Shown here piece by piece: positions 34,916 through 43,772 of a stretch of 64,000 bases of DNA (position 1 is the stretch's first letter; each line of letters opens with the position of its first letter). This stretch comes from Pseudomonas sp. MF4836. GTDB taxonomy: Bacteria > Pseudomonadota > Gammaproteobacteria > Pseudomonadales > Pseudomonadaceae. The stretch is from assembly GCF_002018875.1 (NCBI RefSeq), contig NZ_MVOL01000011.1, positions 186,001 to 250,000 of the forward strand, written 5' to 3'. The translations under genes and the position numbers were made by a program. Below the pieces are notes generated by a model. That model was not told the DNA's origin. It searched no databases and saw nothing but the letters and a program-made list of their open reading frames with translations.

Positions 34916-36133
34916 TCAGGCTTTTTTGCTACGCGGCAGGAAGATCGCCAAGATGCCGAACAGCGGCAGATACGCGCACAACCGGTACACATATTCGATG
35001 CCGTGCGCGTCTGCCACATAGCCCAGCAGCGCAGCGCCGATGCCACCGAAACCGAACATCAGGCCGAAGAACACCCCGGCGATCATGCCGACGTTGCCCG
35101 GCACCAGTTCCTGGGCGTAGACCACGATGGCCGAAAATGCCGAGGCCAGGATAAAGCCGATCACCACGCTGAGGACGCTGGTCCAGAACAGATCGACGTG
35201 GGGCAGGATCAAGGTGAACGGCGCCACCCCGAGGATCGAGAACCAGATCACCGCCTTGCGCCCGATCCTGTCGCCGATCGGCCCGCCGAAGAAGGTCCCC
35301 GCCGCTACTGCGCCGAGGAACAGGAACAGATGCAGCTGCGAACTGGCCACCGACAGGTCGAACTTCTCGATCAGGTAGAAGGTGAAATAACTGGTGAAGC
35401 TGGACATGTAGAAATACTTGGAGAACACCAGCAGCCCCAGCACCACCAGCGCGCTCAGCACCCGGGCTTTGGACAAGCCGTGGGTAGCCGCCTGGCCTTG
35501 CTTGAGTTTGAACAGCCGCAGGTGGTTGGCGTACCAGCGGCTGATGGCATACAGCACCACCAGGGCAAACACCGCAAACAGGCCGAACCAGGCCACATTG
35601 CCCTGGCCATAGGGAATGATGATGGCCGCCGCCAGTAATGGGCCGAAGGCGGTGCCGGCATTGCCACCGACCTGGAAGGTCGACTGTGCCAGGCCAAAGC
35701 GCCCGCCCGAAGCCAGCCGCGCCACTCGCGATGCTTCCGGGTGAAAGGTCGAAGAGCCAATGCCGATCAGCGCCGACGCCAGCAGAATCAACGGGAAGCT
35801 GCCGACCTGGGACATCATCAGGATGCCGATCAGGGTGCAGATCATGCCCATCGGCAGCAAGTAGGGTTTGGGATGACGGTCGGTGTAGTAACCGACCCAG
35901 GGTTGCAGCAACGACGCCGTCAACTGGAAGGCCAAGGTGATCAGGCCAACCTGGGTAAAGGTCAGGCCGTAGCTTTGCTTGAGCATCGGGTAGATCGACG
36001 GCAGCACGGCCTGAATCAGGTCGTTGATCAGGTGCGCCAGCGCTACCGCGCCGATGATGCGCATGACTAGGGGACTGCTTTGCGCCGACGCGGGGGCCGA
36101 AGTCGCGGCGGACTGAACGTTGCTGATAGCCAT
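34916..36133 (-). CDS. MFS transporter, fosmidomycin-resistance (Fsr) type
   Basis: A 405-residue inner-membrane transporter with about 12 helices. AHLINDLIQAVLPSIYPML near the start and PWVGYYTDRHPKP are typical of the Fsr subfamily, whose E. coli member exports fosmidomycin. The real substrate here is unknown. The ATG at 36133 opens MAISNVQS; the frame runs further upstream without a ribosome site. It shares direction with the iron receptor but is separated by about 230 bases. Confidence 0.85.
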   Translation of the reverse strand: MAISNVQSAATSAPASAQSSPLVMRIIGAVALAHLINDLIQAVLPSIYPMLKQSYGLTFTQVGLITLAFQLTASLLQPWVGYYTDRHPKPYLLPMGMICTLIGILMMSQVGSFPLILLASALIGIGSSTFHPEASRVARLASGGRFGLAQSTFQVGGNAGTAFGPLLAAAIIIPYGQGNVAWFGLFAVFALVVLYAISRWYANHLRLFKLKQGQAATHGLSKARVLSALVVLGLLVFSKYFYMSSFTSYFTFYLIEKFDLSVASSQLHLFLFLGAVAAGTFFGGPIGDRIGRKAVIWFSILGVAPFTLILPHVDLFWTSVLSVVIGFILASAFSAIVVYAQELVPGNVGMIAGVFFGLMFGFGGIGAALLGYVADAHGIEYVYRLCAYLPLFGILAIFLPRSKKA

Positions 36134-36464
36134 GAGAGTTTCCGTACAGCGAATGGATGCACATTTGCAGGTGCGCCAATGTGCCATTTTTAGGTGCAGC
36201 AACGCCATCCCCTTAGCTTGCTAAGTACCTATCCTGACCATCTGCCACTGATAGCGTAACGCCATGGTCTGAATCTTGCTCCGGGATTGCTTCCAACCCG
36301 CCGCCCTTACAAAGGGGACGGAAAATGGGAAGTATCGCCACAGCGCCGGCCTGATAACGGCTGCACTGGCGAGCTTTTCGAGGCCTTTTACGAGGGCACG
36401 GGTCACGGGCCACACCGCCCTGACCGCACGCCAATGGTGCGTAGTGCCCGGGGGAGTTGTCGGG
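36134..36464. other. Divergent MFS/chemoreceptor intergenic region
   Basis: About 330 bases with no gene I can support. Near the MFS start there are two copies of TGCAGGTGC/TTAGGTGC-like words around 36166-36200, and CTTAGCTTGCTAAG at 36211-36224 is a small inverted repeat. GGGAG at 36452-36456 is the chemoreceptor ribosome site. Confidence 0.4.
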
Positions 36465-38522
36465 ATGCATCTTTTTCTTTCACCAGGCATTCGGCTGCTC
36501 GGGCGTTTCGGTTTCGCCCGCAAATTCCAGCTGCTGTTTCTGCTGTTTATCCTGCCGCTGCTGGTCAGCCTGTGGATGATTGGCCAGGACTACCGCGACA
36601 AGCTCAGCCTGATCGCCGGCGAGCGCACCGGGGTGCATCAGCTGCTGGCCCTCAACAACCTGGACAACCTGTTGGCCGCGCAACGCGACCGCGCCGCCCG
36701 CTGGCGCGCCACCGAAACCAATCGTCAACCGACCCCGGCAACCCTGGCCGCCATGGCCGCCTTTGATGGCGTGCAACCGGCGCTGGACCAGGCCATGGTC
36801 GAACTCGGCGCCGCCCTGCAGACCGCCGGTGCCGCGGGCGACACCCTGGCCCGTTTCCAGGCCTTGCAAGCGTCGCTCAATGGCCTGGACTCCAAGAGTC
36901 TGAGCAGCGTTGGTTGGTGGCCGGACGGCTACGATCGCTTCACCGCCGCCTTGAGTGCGCTGCAGGCGCTGCGCGAGCAGATCGTCATGGACAATCGCCT
37001 GACCCTCGCCCCCTGGCTGGAAACCTACCTGCTGACGCAGATCTCCACCCAGCATGCGCCGGACCTGATCGAAAGGGTCGGGCGCCTGGCCAGCGTCGGC
37101 CAGGCGTCGGTGGTTTCCGGGCAGTTCACCCTGCAAAGCCGCCTGCAATTGCGCGACCTGCGCAGCCGTATCGGCGATGCCCGCGACCAGTTGGTGAAGA
37201 CCGCCGGCCTGCTCGAAGCGCGCCTGCCCAGCGAACTGCAAGCCTGGGCCGGGCACTATCACGACAGCCTCAAGCAGCTCGACGCCGGGCTCAAGGTACT
37301 GGACGACGGGGTGTTCGGCGGCAGCATCAACCTCAAGCCGGAAGATTTCGAACGCAGCCTGGACGGCCTGCTGGGCAATCTGGCGAGCCTGCGTCAGGAC
37401 TCGCTGAATTCCCTGGACCAACGCCTGGAACACTATCAGGGCGCAGCGGTGCGCCAGTTCATCCTGGTGGCGACGGTGCTCGGTGCGCTGCTGCTGGCGG
37501 CGCTGTATCTGTTTATCTGCCTGCAGGCCTCGATCCGCCGCAGCGCCAGCGGCATCACCCAACTGGCCGAGGCCCTGCGTGACGGCAACCTGTGCCTGCA
37601 AGTGCCGGTGCATGGGCGCGACGAACTGGCCGCCATCAGTACCGCGCTGAATGTGGCGGTGGTGCAGTTACGCAGCAGCCTGCAGGGCGTGGACCATGAA
37701 ACCCTGCAACTGAGCAATGCCGTGCGCAGCCTTAACGATCACTCAAGCGGGGCCCTGGGCGAGGTCGAAACACAACAGCAGCAGATCAGCCAGATCGCCA
37801 CCGCCGCGACCCAGTTGGCCGCCACGTCCCAGGGCGTGGCCCAGAGCTGCGAGCAGGCCTCCGGCAGCGCCCAGCACACCCAGCGCATTGCCGCCGACAG
37901 CAGTCGTGACAGCCAGCGCACCACCGCGAGCATCCAGCAGCTCAATCAACGGCTCAATGAAACCGCCGCGGCCCTGGGCCGGGTCAGCGAGCAAGGGCAA
38001 CAGATCCAGCTGGTGGTGGACACCATTCGCGGCGTCGCCGAACAGACCAATCTGCTGGCCCTGAATGCCGCCATCGAAGCCGCCCGGGCCGGGGAGCAAG
38101 GCCGTGGGTTTGCGGTGGTCGCCGATGAAGTACGCAGCCTGTCGCAACGCACCCAGTCGTCGACCGCGCAGATTGCCGGCACCGTAGACAGCCTGCGCAG
38201 CACCGTCAATGAAGCGGTGAGCCTGATGCAAGCCGCCTGCGGCCAGGCCCAGAGCGATGCGCACGCGGTCACCGGCCTGGGCGAACGACTGGAGGAAATT
38301 GCCCAGGCCGTGCAAAGCGTCACCGACACCCTGGCGCACATCGCCACCGCCGTGGAGGAACAGGCCTGCACCGCCGATGAAGTCAGCGGCAATATCCAGC
38401 AGGTGGATCAGGCCGCCGTACGCCTGCTGGAAGGCGCCCGCGCCGTCAACCTCGCCGCCGACACCCTGAGCCAGGGCAGCCGCGCGTTGAGTGCCAATAC
38501 CGGGCGCTTTCAACTGACATAA
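36465..38522 (+). CDS. Methyl-accepting chemotaxis protein
   Basis: A 685-residue receptor: membrane helix at about 20-40, a periplasmic ligand region of roughly 290 residues that is mostly helical, a second helix at about 330-350, a HAMP linker, then a coiled-coil signalling domain with the CheA/CheW-contacting hairpin GVAEQTNLLALNAAIEAARAG. It should control flagellar rotation in response to an unknown compound; the long helical sensor suggests a helical-bimodular or nitrate/PilJ-like fold, but I cannot name the ligand. Start at the ATG following GGGAG. Confidence 0.92.
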   Translation: MHLFLSPGIRLLGRFGFARKFQLLFLLFILPLLVSLWMIGQDYRDKLSLIAGERTGVHQLLALNNLDNLLAAQRDRAARWRATETNRQPTPATLAAMAAFDGVQPALDQAMVELGAALQTAGAAGDTLARFQALQASLNGLDSKSLSSVGWWPDGYDRFTAALSALQALREQIVMDNRLTLAPWLETYLLTQISTQHAPDLIERVGRLASVGQASVVSGQFTLQSRLQLRDLRSRIGDARDQLVKTAGLLEARLPSELQAWAGHYHDSLKQLDAGLKVLDDGVFGGSINLKPEDFERSLDGLLGNLASLRQDSLNSLDQRLEHYQGAAVRQFILVATVLGALLLAALYLFICLQASIRRSASGITQLAEALRDGNLCLQVPVHGRDELAAISTALNVAVVQLRSSLQGVDHETLQLSNAVRSLNDHSSGALGEVETQQQQISQIATAATQLAATSQGVAQSCEQASGSAQHTQRIAADSSRDSQRTTASIQQLNQRLNETAAALGRVSEQGQQIQLVVDTIRGVAEQTNLLALNAAIEAARAGEQGRGFAVVADEVRSLSQRTQSSTAQIAGTVDSLRSTVNEAVSLMQAACGQAQSDAHAVTGLGERLEEIAQAVQSVTDTLAHIATAVEEQACTADEVSGNIQQVDQAAVRLLEGARAVNLAADTLSQGSRALSANTGRFQLT

Positions 38523-38525
38523 GCC

Positions 38526-38624
38526 CGTAGCCGTTGCCGAGCCGCGAGGCTGCGCTGGCCCGATAGGACACCGTGGAATGTCAGGTAAATTACGGCGCTC
38601 TGAGGGCCTGAAGCAGCGGCTACG
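38526..38624. repeat. REP-like inverted pair
   Basis: CGTAGCCGTTGCCGAGCCGCGAGGCTGCGCTGG (split: CGTAGCCGTTGCCGAGC at 38526-38542, AGGCTGCGCTGG at 38547-38558) shares the core of the repeats at 4337 and 7649. GCAGCGGCTACG at 38613-38624 is the inverted outer arm. It lies between convergent chemoreceptor and LysR genes. Confidence 0.6.
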
Positions 38625-39528
38625 CCTGCGTTATCCGCGCCTCGGGAAAATCCGCCTCCAGCTCGGTTTTCAACCACTGGGTGAACCACGCCACGTCCGC
38701 CGACCATTGCCCATTGGGCGTCAGCACGCGGTAGCTCTCCAACTGCACCTGGTCTTCCAGCGCCCGCACCAGGGTCCCGGCCTTGAGCTCTTCGCGCACC
38801 AGCACTTCATTGGCCAGGGCGATGCCCTGCCCGCTTTCCGCCACGGACAAGGCATGGTCGTTATTGACATAGAGCACGTCGGAGCCGATGTGGATGTCCA
38901 GGCCATTGGCGGCGAACCACATGTTCCACCACTCACCGTCATCGAAGTGAATCAGGTTGTGCTTGAGCAAATCGGTGGGGCTGCTGATCGGCTCGATGCT
39001 GGCCAGGTAACCCGGGGTGCAGATCGGGAACACCCGAGGGCGAATCAGGCTCGCCCGTGATTGGGGGTACTGCCCGTCCAGGCCGTAGGCGATCCCCAGG
39101 TCACAGTGCTTGGCATCGACCTCGGTAAAGGTCGAATTAGGCTCGATGGCGAACTTTAATCCCGGTCGCACATGGCGCAACGCTTCCAGCCTCGGAGTCA
39201 GCCAGCGCTTGGCGAACCCCGGCACCACCATGATCCGCAGCCAGCGCTCGCGATCCCCTGGCTGCAACTCCTGGCCGGCTTCGATGATCAGTTGCAGCGC
39301 CTGGGCAACCTTGCGGTGATAGGTCTCCCCGGCGGCAGTCAGGATCACCCCGCGCGAGGTACGTTCAAACAGCTGCACCCCCAGCCATTCCTCCAGCAGC
39401 TTCACATGGCGGCCGATGGCAGGCTGGGTCACGTGCAGGGCTTTGGACGCCTCGACATAGCTGCCAAGGCGCGCTGCCGCATCGAAGGCACGCACCGCAT
39501 TCATCGGTGGCAAACGCTGTTCAACCAT
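38620..39528 (-). CDS. LysR family regulator (GcvA-like)
   Basis: A 302-residue regulator: helix-turn-helix at about 20-45 (SYVEASKALHVTQPAIGRHVKLLEEWLG in parts) and a C-terminal periplasmic-binding-like effector domain. It is divergent from the polyamine-type ABC transporter and amidase, which it very likely controls. The inducer is unknown but probably the transported compound or its hydrolysis product. Confidence 0.9.
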   Translation of the reverse strand: MVEQRLPPMNAVRAFDAAARLGSYVEASKALHVTQPAIGRHVKLLEEWLGVQLFERTSRGVILTAAGETYHRKVAQALQLIIEAGQELQPGDRERWLRIMVVPGFAKRWLTPRLEALRHVRPGLKFAIEPNSTFTEVDAKHCDLGIAYGLDGQYPQSRASLIRPRVFPICTPGYLASIEPISSPTDLLKHNLIHFDDGEWWNMWFAANGLDIHIGSDVLYVNNDHALSVAESGQGIALANEVLVREELKAGTLVRALEDQVQLESYRVLTPNGQWSADVAWFTQWLKTELEADFPEARITQA

Positions 39529-39776
39529 GGCCGGGCACGCCCTCTGCTATTAAATTATTTAACAGCTGCTATGTTAAAATTGAAGTTTCGCCCCCGCAAC
39601 CCCTCACTGATAATCGGCGCAACAGCAGAATAAAAAAAACACCTAAAGAGCCCGAAAAGCGGCTCGCAAAAGACCTGAAACACATCTCGATCCTGCCCAG
39701 AAAAATAAAATCCATGGCCTGACGCCACCGCCCTTTTCCGGGCGTTCGCAGGCGATGGGGGAATCGGAGGTTACGC

Positions 39777-40895
39777 ATGAATGCTGTGCATTCGCTGCAA
39801 ACGCTGGCTGTGTCTATCCGCTCGGTGCGCAAAGTCTACGGTGATCCGCACAGCGGCCCGGTGGCCTTGAAAAACATCGACCTGGACATTCGCGACAACG
39901 AATTCTTCACCCTCCTCGGCCCTTCCGGCTGCGGTAAAACCACCCTCCTGCGGATGATTGCCGGGTTCGAGTTTCCGACCCAGGGCGAGATCCTGCTCTA
40001 TGGCGAAAACATCGCCGACCGCCCGCCGTTCAAGCGCCCGGTCAACACTGTGTTCCAGCACTACGCCCTATTCCCGCACATGAGCATCGCCGAGAACCTG
40101 GCCTTCGGCCTTGAGTCGCAGCCCATGGGCAAGGTCTTGAGCAAGGCGCAGATCGCCGAGCGGGTTCGCGAAATGCTGGCCCTGGTGCAGATGGAACGCT
40201 TCGCCGGGCGCCGTCCCAACCAGCTCTCCGGCGGCCAGCAGCAACGAGTGGCCCTGGCCCGGGCGCTGGCGCCGCATCCCAAGGTCCTGCTGCTGGACGA
40301 ACCCCTGTCGGCACTCGACCTCAAGCTACGCCAGGCCATGCGCGAAGAGCTCAAGGCGATCCAGGCCAAGACCGGCATCACCTTTATCTTCGTCACCCAT
40401 GATCAGGAAGAAGCCCTGACCATGTCCGACCGCATTGCCGTGCTGTCGGAAGGCGAAGTGCAGCAAGTGGGCCGTCCGCAAGACATCTACGAACAACCGC
40501 GCAACCGGTTTGTCGCCGACTTTATCGGCGAAACCAACTTTATCCAGGGCACCGTGACCCGGGTCGAGGCCGGCCTGGCCTGGTTCGCCGGCCCGGCCGG
40601 GCATCCGCTGCCGGCCCAGCCCTGCAGCGAGGTCCAGGTCGGCGCCACGGTCGCCCTGTCGGTACGCCCGGAACGCCTGCACCTGGTGCCGGCAGCCAGC
40701 CAGGGCACACTGCCGTGCCGCATCGAGGCGCAGATCTACCTCGGCACCGACCTGCAATACCAGGTCAGCCTCAGCGACGGGTCGCGCCTCACCGTGCGCA
40801 CCCCCAACAGCGTCGACCACAGCCAGCGTTTTGCCGTAGGCAGTGACGCCGGCCTGCACTTCGACCGCGGCAGCGCCAGCGTCCTGCTGGATTGA
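39777..40895 (+). CDS. Polyamine-type ABC transporter ATP-binding protein
   Basis: A 372-residue PotA-like ATPase. Walker A GPSGCGKT at 48-55, signature LSGGQQQRVALARAL, Walker B LLLDEPLSALD, and a C-terminal TOBE regulatory domain. GGAGG precedes the ATG. First gene of a five-gene unit with two permeases, a binding protein and an amidase. Substrate inferred only from similarity to spermidine/putrescine importers. Confidence 0.92.
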   Translation: MNAVHSLQTLAVSIRSVRKVYGDPHSGPVALKNIDLDIRDNEFFTLLGPSGCGKTTLLRMIAGFEFPTQGEILLYGENIADRPPFKRPVNTVFQHYALFPHMSIAENLAFGLESQPMGKVLSKAQIAERVREMLALVQMERFAGRRPNQLSGGQQQRVALARALAPHPKVLLLDEPLSALDLKLRQAMREELKAIQAKTGITFIFVTHDQEEALTMSDRIAVLSEGEVQQVGRPQDIYEQPRNRFVADFIGETNFIQGTVTRVEAGLAWFAGPAGHPLPAQPCSEVQVGATVALSVRPERLHLVPAASQGTLPCRIEAQIYLGTDLQYQVSLSDGSRLTVRTPNSVDHSQRFAVGSDAGLHFDRGSASVLLD

Positions 40896-40910
40896 GCACG
40901 AGGGTTCGCC

Positions 40911-41831
40911 ATGCACGCTTCACCGATCACTCACAACCTGGAACGTCGCCGGGCCTTGCACAGTTTTCTCGGGGTCAGCCCGGCGCTGCTCGCCATCGGT
41001 CTGTTTCTGCTGGTGCCGATCCTGATCGTCATCGGTTACTCGCTGATGGAGGCCAACCCCTACGGTGGGGTCAACAAGGTCCTGAGCAGCGATGCCTACA
41101 CTTCGCTGCTGTTCGAGCGGCAACTGGACGACAGCCTGGCCTTCACCGATTCCTACCTGGTCATCGCCCTGCGCTCGATCGGCATTGCCGGGCTGACGAC
41201 CCTGATCACCCTGCTGATCGGTTTCCCGGTGGCCGTATGGCTGGCCATGCAGCCGGTGCAGCGGCGCGGGCTGCTGATCTTCCTGATCACGGTGCCGTTC
41301 TGGGCCAACCTGCTGATCCGCACCTACGCCTGGATCCTGCTGCTGCGTAACACCGGGGTCATCAACAACAGCCTGCTCGGCCTGGGCCTGATCGACCAGC
41401 CGCTGCAACTGCTCTACACCGACGGCGCGGTGCTGCTGGGCCTGGTCTACACCTACGCGCCGTTCGTGGTGCTGCCGATCTACGCCACCCTGGAGAAAAT
41501 GGACACGCGCCTGCTGGAGGCTGCCCAGGACCTGTATGCCGGGCGCTTGCGCACCTTGCGCAAGGTGGTGCTGCCGATTGCCAGGCCGGGAATTATCGCC
41601 GGTGCAATCCTGACCTTCGTGCCCTGCCTTGGAGCGATGATTGCTCCGGAGCTGTTGGGCGGCGGTACGCGGATGATGCTTGGCAACCTGATCTTCCGTC
41701 AGTTCAGCGACGCCCGTAACTGGCCGTTCGGTGCCGCGTTGTCGCTGGTGCTGATGGCGGCGGTGATGCTGGTCCTGACCCTGTATGCCCTGCGCGCTCA
41801 GCGCCAGCGCGTTGCCCGGGAGGGTGCATGA
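40911..41831 (+). CDS. ABC transporter permease (PotB type)
   Basis: A 306-residue inner-membrane permease with about six helices and the cytoplasmic EAA loop (EAAQDLYAGRLRTLRKVVLPIARPGI) that docks on the ATPase. It lies 15 bases after the ATPase gene and overlaps the second permease by four bases. Confidence 0.92.
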   Translation: MHASPITHNLERRRALHSFLGVSPALLAIGLFLLVPILIVIGYSLMEANPYGGVNKVLSSDAYTSLLFERQLDDSLAFTDSYLVIALRSIGIAGLTTLITLLIGFPVAVWLAMQPVQRRGLLIFLITVPFWANLLIRTYAWILLLRNTGVINNSLLGLGLIDQPLQLLYTDGAVLLGLVYTYAPFVVLPIYATLEKMDTRLLEAAQDLYAGRLRTLRKVVLPIARPGIIAGAILTFVPCLGAMIAPELLGGGTRMMLGNLIFRQFSDARNWPFGAALSLVLMAAVMLVLTLYALRAQRQRVAREGA

Positions 41832-42637
41832 TGCTGCGTCTATTCAAGCGAAACGGCCTGGGCGTGCAGGACTTCCCCGGCTTTGGCGGCTTCAGTTTCC
41901 TGTTCTACCTGTACCTCTACGCGCCGATCGTGGTGCTGGTGGTGTTCTCCTTCAACGCCAACCAGTCGGCCACGGTGTGGAGCGGTTTCAGCCTCGACTG
42001 GTACCGCGCCGCCTTCGCCAACCAGGCCTTGCGCCAGGCGGCGGGCAACAGCCTGTTGATCGCCGTCTGCGCCAGCAGCATCGCAACCGCGATTGCCACC
42101 CTCGCGGCGCTGGGCACCTCGCGCGGCGCCAGGTTCAAGGGCCTGCAACTGTCCATGGGCGCCATCATGCTGCCGTTGGTGCTGCCGGAAATCGTGGTCG
42201 GCGTCGCCACCCTGGCGCTGTTTTCCACCATCGGCCTGTCCCTGGGCTACGGCAACCTGATCATCGCCCATACGGTGTTCTGCATCCCGTTCGCCTACCT
42301 GCCGATCCGCGCCCGGCTCAATGACATGGACCTGTCTCTGGAGCAGGCCGCTGCCGACCTCTATGCCGGCCCCTGGCGCACCTTTCGCAAGGTCACCCTG
42401 CCGCTGCTGATGCCGGGGATTTTCTCCGGGCTGATGCTGGCCTTCATCGTCTCGCTGGATAACTTCGTGATCTCGATGATGGTCTCCCAGGCCGGCACCA
42501 CCACCCTGCCGATCTTTATCTTCGGCCTGTTACGCATGGGGGTGACCCCCGACGTCAACGCCGTTTCGACCCTGATCCTCGGCGTCTCGGTGCTGTTCGT
42601 CAGCCTCTCTTATCTGCTGGGCAAAAAGAAAACCTGA
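41828..42637 (+). CDS. ABC transporter permease (PotC type)
   Basis: A 269-residue partner permease with about six helices and its own EAA loop (QAAADLYAGPWRTFRKVTLPLLMPGI). The ATG overlaps the previous stop (ATGATG region). Together the two permeases form the heterodimeric channel of a polyamine-type importer. Confidence 0.92.
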   Translation: MMLRLFKRNGLGVQDFPGFGGFSFLFYLYLYAPIVVLVVFSFNANQSATVWSGFSLDWYRAAFANQALRQAAGNSLLIAVCASSIATAIATLAALGTSRGARFKGLQLSMGAIMLPLVLPEIVVGVATLALFSTIGLSLGYGNLIIAHTVFCIPFAYLPIRARLNDMDLSLEQAAADLYAGPWRTFRKVTLPLLMPGIFSGLMLAFIVSLDNFVISMMVSQAGTTTLPIFIFGLLRMGVTPDVNAVSTLILGVSVLFVSLSYLLGKKKT

Positions 42638-42664
42638 ACCTTCCAAGCACTGTGGGGAAATAGC

Positions 42665-43711
42665 ATGAGCAAGTTGATTACAGGCCTCGGCGCCTCGTTG
42701 TTACTGACACTGCCACTGACCATGGTCGGCAGCGTTCAGGCTGCGGAGAAACTCAACGTGGTGAGTTGGAGCGGCTACTTTTCGCCGGAGATCCTCGCCA
42801 AGTTTCAGAAACAGAGCGGCATTGAAGTCACGGTGGATTCCTACGATTCCAACGAGACGCTGCTGGCCAAGCTCAAGCAAGGCGGCACCGGCTACGACGT
42901 GGCGATTCCCTCGCACCAGTTCGTGCCGATCCTGATCAAGGAGCAGTTGCTGGAGCGCTTCGACCCGATCAAGCAGCCCTACTACGCCAGCGTGGTCGAC
43001 AACCTGCAACGGCCGACCTGGGACCCGGACGGCGCCTACTCGATGCCGTTTATCTGGGGCACCACCAGCGTGGTGCTCGACAGCACGCGCTACGCGGGCC
43101 CGGCCGACAGCTACAAGGTGCTGTATGAGCCGCCGGCCGAGTTGCAGGGGCGGATCAACATGTTCGATTCGGTCAGCGATGTGATCGACATGGCCAGCCT
43201 GTACCTGAACATTCCGCTGTGCAGCGAAGACCCCAAGCAGTTGCAACAGGTGCTGGCCCTGCTCAAGGCGCAGAAGCCCTTCGTCAAGACTTACAGCTCC
43301 AAGGCCGGCTCCATCCGCGAGAACCTGGCCGCCGGCGAAATCGACATGTCGATGTTCTGGGGCGGCTCGTCGATGCGCGCCCGGGAGATGAAACCAAGCC
43401 TGAAGTACCTGTACCCGAAAGAAGGCGTGCTGGCCTGGGTCGACAACATGGTCATCCCCAAGGGCAGCAAGAACCCGGCGAACGCCAGGGCCTTTATCGC
43501 CTTCCTCAGCCAGCCTGAGAACGCGGCCATGACCCAGAACTTCCTCAAGCACCAGAGCCCGATCAAGGGCGTCGAACCCTTCCTCGACGCGGGCCTGAAG
43601 GATGCCCCCGAGCTGCATATTCCCGAGGGCACCAAGGTGGTGTTCAGCCAGACCTGCGGCGAAGGCGCCATTCGCCTGGCCGACCGCCTGTGGACCAACC
43701 TGATGCGTTGA
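42665..43711 (+). CDS. Polyamine-type periplasmic binding protein
   Basis: A 348-residue PotD/PotF-like protein with a signal peptide cleaved near VQAAEK. LNVVSWSGYFSPEIL at the mature start and PFIWGTTSVV are family features; aromatic residues that line the polyamine pocket in relatives are present. GGGGAAATAGC precedes the ATG. The amidase gene follows after about 60 bases, suggesting that the imported ligand carries an amide bond. Confidence 0.9.
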   Translation: MSKLITGLGASLLLTLPLTMVGSVQAAEKLNVVSWSGYFSPEILAKFQKQSGIEVTVDSYDSNETLLAKLKQGGTGYDVAIPSHQFVPILIKEQLLERFDPIKQPYYASVVDNLQRPTWDPDGAYSMPFIWGTTSVVLDSTRYAGPADSYKVLYEPPAELQGRINMFDSVSDVIDMASLYLNIPLCSEDPKQLQQVLALLKAQKPFVKTYSSKAGSIRENLAAGEIDMSMFWGGSSMRAREMKPSLKYLYPKEGVLAWVDNMVIPKGSKNPANARAFIAFLSQPENAAMTQNFLKHQSPIKGVEPFLDAGLKDAPELHIPEGTKVVFSQTCGEGAIRLADRLWTNLMR

Positions 43712-43772
43712 CCCCCGACCGCCCCGCTGCGGCGGGGCGCCTTCTTCAAGTCGTCTACAAGGCAGCATCACC

